A DNA stretch of 7,048 nt from Methanobrevibacter sp. (lineage in GTDB: Archaea; Methanobacteriota; Methanobacteria; Methanobacteriales; Methanobacteriaceae): assembly GCA_016838945.1 (NCBI GenBank), contig JADLKP010000113.1, positions 1-7,048 on the forward strand. The letters run 5' to 3'. The notes beneath the pieces were generated by a model. The model was given only the letters and a program-made list of their open reading frames with translations, was not told the DNA's origin and searched no databases. This document shows positions 5,243 through 7,048 of this stretch, piece after piece. A program made the position numbers and the translations under genes. Position 1 is the first letter of the stretch; every line of letters starts with the position of its first letter.

Positions 5243-6058
5243 TTATTTTTTCCACCGGTATAATACCCAATCTGCCTTATCATTTGGATTTGAAAGCTTT
5301 CCATTTTCATTTTCCTCAAGGATATCTTCAAGGTATTTGCATAGCTCTTCTTTCTCTTTATCATCCAAGCTATCCAATCTCCATTTTCCACTTTCCAACG
5401 CTTCTTCAACGCTTTCATATTCCCTTTCATGGCCTATGTTCAGGTTTTCAACATTAGGATGGATTCCCATATCCACAAGAATGTTGAAGAAGTATCTGTG
5501 TGATGGGAACTCAAAGTATTCCTTATCGATGGATTCATAAAATTCCCTTTCAATTTTCCAGTTATTTGGTCCAAAAAGAGTTATGTAGACATATTTGTTT
5601 GCAATTTCATTGATGTTTGCAATGGTTTCCTTTATGTTTAGGACTCCATTCAATGATCTTGAAGCTACAACAATATCGTGTTTTCCTATATTATCAACTG
5701 TAATTTTAGTCAAATCCTCTTCAATTGTCTTAATATTGCTTATATTCTCTTTTTGAGCTTTTTTATTCAATATCTCAAGCATCTTATATGCAGAGTCAAC
5801 ACCTGTAACTGATTTGGACTTCTTGGCAAGTGGAATTGTTATGCTGCCTTCACCACATCCTAAGTCAAGAATGGTGTCCTCCTTATAAATTGTCATCTTT
5901 TCCATTAATTTGATGTGATAATCGTCCTTTTTAGCGGATTTGCCAAAATTAGGGGCTCTTTTATTCCAATCCTTAGACCGGTCATTTTTTGCTTCAAGCT
6001 TCTTTTGCCAGAAATAAGCCCAATCAATTTCTTCAGGGTCATTAATTTGATAAGTCAT
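5243..6058 (-). CDS. Class I SAM-dependent methyltransferase, copy 3 (first of the array)
   Basis: This 271-residue paralog shows motif I ILDLGCGEG at 63-71, Asp88 (TGVDSA), DIVVASRSLNGV at 128-139, NEIANKYVYIT at 150-160, FGPNNWK at 162-168 and the C-terminus WVLYRWKK. The N-terminal EIDWAYFW and KDWNKRAPNFG (29-39) match the family of methyltransferases with a DWNKRA-type cap helix found in anaerobic archaea and clostridia. The start ATG 6058 is preceded by agtgat (6067-6062) and aligns with the starts of both neighbours. Upstream ATG 6097 and TTG 6100 would add 13-14 residues, cross a hairpin and have no Shine-Dalgarno sequence, so they are less likely. It is the second gene of the probable four-gene operon, 46 bases after the unknown helical protein. 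Confidence 0.9.
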   Translation of the reverse strand: MTYQINDPEEIDWAYFWQKKLEAKNDRSKDWNKRAPNFGKSAKKDDYHIKLMEKMTIYKEDTILDLGCGEGSITIPLAKKSKSVTGVDSAYKMLEILNKKAQKENISNIKTIEEDLTKITVDNIGKHDIVVASRSLNGVLNIKETIANINEIANKYVYITLFGPNNWKIEREFYESIDKEYFEFPSHRYFFNILVDMGIHPNVENLNIGHEREYESVEEALESGKWRLDSLDDKEKEELCKYLEDILEENENGKLSNPNDKADWVLYRWKK

Positions 6059-6070
6059 TTTATCACTGTA

Positions 6071-6092
6071 ATAATGCTTTAAAAAGCATAAT
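6071..6092 (-). other. Small hairpin between the helical-protein gene and methyltransferase copy 3
   Basis: Bases 6071-6080 pair with 6083-6092 with one mismatch (6073/6090); the core is tgcttt with aaagca. It sits between the previous stop and the Shine-Dalgarno sequence of copy 3. It could be a processing or attenuation structure, or leftover sequence. A related string containing aagcattat is also found in the gap between copies 3 and 2 (5205-5242). Confidence 0.4.
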
Positions 6093-6104
6093 TTCATCAA
6101 TCAT

Positions 6105-6605
6105 TTAATTCTTGTTTTCTTCTTTCATTTGCTTTTGAACTTCATAAACATCAGAGACTGCCAATGTTCTTTTAAAGTCAAAACGGAAATTTTCAATGAT
6201 GGCGCCTAGTTCTCTCATTGTTGATTCGAACTTTTCAGTCTTTACCGGTATGTCACATAGGCTATCAATGCTTTGTCCAAGTTCATCAATGTATTTTGGA
6301 AATGTCTCATTTGCATGATTGAAGAACACGTCATATTCTTCAGGATTTTCGATGTTGTCATTCCTGATGTTTTCTTTAATTTTTTCATAAAAGTCATTGT
6401 AGTAGCCATAACTTTCTCTGAATGAATCTAGCAATTCAGCTATTCTGTCAGACATTTTGTCTACGCAGTTTTCTTTGGTCTCTTGAGTTGCATCAGTAGC
6501 AAGAAGTGGCATATTTGCCCTAAACAATAATCCTACATCTGCTAAATTTTTATTCAATCCATTAATTGCTTTTTCAAAGGAATCTATATCTAATCTTCCA
6601 TCCAT
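6105..6605 (-). CDS. Helical protein of unknown function, first gene of the methyltransferase operon
   Basis: This 166-residue protein is not recognised. It lacks a signal peptide and transmembrane segment and looks mainly alpha-helical. Likely helices are residues 8-32, 43-80 (Glu/Lys-rich with SYGYYNDFYEKIKENI), 88-116 and 122-166, the last with a charged tail EVQKQMKEENKN. Its two Cys (47 and 117) are isolated, so there is no metal knuckle. This pattern resembles a helical-bundle or coiled-coil partner protein rather than an enzyme. The ATG at 6605 follows aaggttggaag at 6620-6610. It lies 46 bases ahead of methyltransferase copy 3 on the same strand and is probably co-transcribed, so it may bind or regulate the methyltransferases or their substrate. 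That link is inference from position. Confidence 0.75.
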   Translation of the reverse strand: MDGRLDIDSFEKAINGLNKNLADVGLLFRANMPLLATDATQETKENCVDKMSDRIAELLDSFRESYGYYNDFYEKIKENIRNDNIENPEEYDVFFNHANETFPKYIDELGQSIDSLCDIPVKTEKFESTMRELGAIIENFRFDFKRTLAVSDVYEVQKQMKEENKN

Positions 6606-6719
6606 TTTGCTTCCAACCTTTTATTTTTTAATATTTGTAAAATGATTTTCAGTTCACAGAGAATCATAATTTTTTTAAAAAATTTACAATAGAAAATTTT
6701 TTTATGAATTTTTCTTTTC

Positions 6720-6749
6720 TTTTGCATATAAATGCAAAATTTATTTTGC
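6720..6749 (-). promoter_or_regulatory. Candidate promoter/operator of the methyltransferase operon
   Basis: ttttgcat at 6720-6727 pairs perfectly with atgcaaaa at 6732-6739, and gcaaaat at 6734-6740 pairs perfectly with attttgc at 6743-6749. The result is three half-sites of TTTTGC in alternating orientation. The centre of the first palindrome reads tttatat on the - strand, a TATA-like core. Initiation about 25 bases downstream would give a leader near 95 bases for the gene at 6605. A regulator bound here would block the TATA box, so repression is the simplest guess. Confidence 0.45.
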
Positions 6750-6927
6750 TCTGGAAAATTTTTATTTGTCATTGATAAAAATTGAATAGATCTTTTTCAT
6801 CAACATTATATAATTTTATAAATTGTCTAATATTTATAATTAGTTCATTTCATTCAATTATTAAATGGTGAAAATTCATTATTTGACAAAAATTTTCATA
6901 TATTAGAGAGAGGTGTATTTCTACTGT

Positions 6928-6997
6928 AAAAATTTTTTCATCACAACATAAAAAATATCTTGGTTTCGAATATTGTGAGATTTTTAGAAAAAATTTC
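6928..6997. other. Possible structured element, nested inverted repeats
   Basis: aaattttttc at 6930-6939 pairs with gaaaaaattt at 6987-6996, and inside it tcacaa at 6941-6946 pairs with ttgtga at 6973-6978. The left side has a one-base gap between stems and the right side an eight-base bulge. The outer stem is mostly A-T runs and so weak evidence alone; the inner stem with its mixed sequence is more informative. It may be part of a leader for a gene to the right of the window, or chance. Confidence 0.3.
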
Positions 6998-7048
6998 TAT
7001 TAAGTTTAATTAGAATAGTGATTAATTAAATGATAGTTTAATCTAATT

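Larger units (their letters stand above)
6606..7048. other. Non-coding right end of the window
   Basis: These 443 bases have no credible gene. They hold the Shine-Dalgarno sequence of the helical-protein gene (6610-6620), a palindrome of T and A runs near 6668-6685, the operator-like cluster at 6720-6749, a TATA-like AT stretch at 6804-6841 with an 8-bp inverted repeat (6816-6823 with 6832-6839), an orphan Shine-Dalgarno-like gagaggtg at 6907-6914 with no following ORF, and a possible structured element at 6928-6997. All three frames of each strand close before the right border, so no partial gene is seen. Confidence 0.6.

Noticed and set aside
5197..5430. 77-codon minus-strand ORF in another frame over the end of methyltransferase copy 3 and the start of copy 2
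   Set aside because: It shadows two well-supported methyltransferase genes in an alternate frame and has no domain signature.
4669..5540. Plus-strand ORFs opposite the methyltransferases
   Set aside because: Their Ser/Phe-rich composition is the antisense of Lys/Glu-rich coding sequence, and no ribosome-binding sites are seen.
6059..6100. TTG or ATG extension of methyltransferase copy 3
   Set aside because: The added residues do not match the paralogs, cross a hairpin and lack a ribosome-binding site, whereas ATG 6058 has agtgat upstream.
6590..6772. 60-codon minus-strand ORF overlapping the start of the helical-protein gene
   Set aside because: It is Lys/Ile-rich translation of AT-rich DNA, runs through the promoter candidate and lacks a Shine-Dalgarno sequence at its ATG; it overlaps a better-supported start.
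6936..6946. Possible C box (gtgatga) of a C/D guide RNA on the minus strand
   Set aside because: No D box (ctga) or internal boxes follow at a suitable distance, so there is no support for a guide RNA.
6964..6975. tttcgaatattg, the exact reverse complement of bases 431-442 just before ppaC
   Set aside because: Twelve bases of mostly A and T in a 7-kb AT-rich window can match by chance, and the two sites have different contexts.

Overview
The window is very AT-rich and looks like a chromosomal segment of a methanogenic archaeon of the order Methanobacteriales, most likely Methanobrevibacter or a close relative. This is an inference. It rests on the AT bias, Shine-Dalgarno motifs of the GGTGA(T) type close to the starts, long T-tracts after genes where archaeal transcription would stop, TATA-like boxes, and the gene content: a DHH-type manganese pyrophosphatase, a small zinc-ribbon membrane protein, an aldo/keto reductase with a ferredoxin-like tail, and several SAM methyltransferases. 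There is no rRNA, tRNA, CRISPR array or recognisable insertion sequence.

Layout. Bases 1-141 hold the 3' end of a gene that enters from the left on the + strand and has a hydrophobic C-terminus. A non-coding stretch (142-451) follows. It contains a 20-bp-period direct repeat, a near-perfect 17-bp hairpin, a possible 13-codon minus-strand micro-ORF with a strong Shine-Dalgarno sequence, and a 48-50 bp tandem duplication that carries the promoter region of ppaC. Then, all on the + strand, come ppaC (452-1369), a two-gene unit of a zinc-ribbon membrane protein and an acidic helical protein (1438-2118), a T-rich gap with 14-bp repeats, and an aldo/keto reductase with two [4Fe-4S] motifs (2301-3470).

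The right half runs on the - strand and converges on the reductase. It appears to be one operon, read from right to left: a 166-residue helical protein of unknown function (6605-6105), then three tandem paralogous class I SAM methyltransferases (6058-5243, 5204-4383, 4386-3562). The last two overlap by ATGA, and the GGTGG that codes for the conserved Trp-Trp end of one enzyme serves as the ribosome-binding site of the next. The methyltransferase starts given here are internal ATGs with better ribosome-binding sites; longer TTG-started reading frames exist but do not align between the paralogs. A promoter/operator candidate for this operon lies at 6720-6749, where three TTTTGC half-sites surround a TATA-like core. 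The last roughly 440 bases hold no convincing gene.

The most unusual content is the tandem methyltransferase array with its unknown partner, in which the last copy has lost a motif I glycine and a motif shared by the other two. The second is the reductase, which carries Phe where the catalytic Tyr of the aldo/keto reductase tetrad is expected. No defence system or mobile element is visible, and I do not claim a proven new system.
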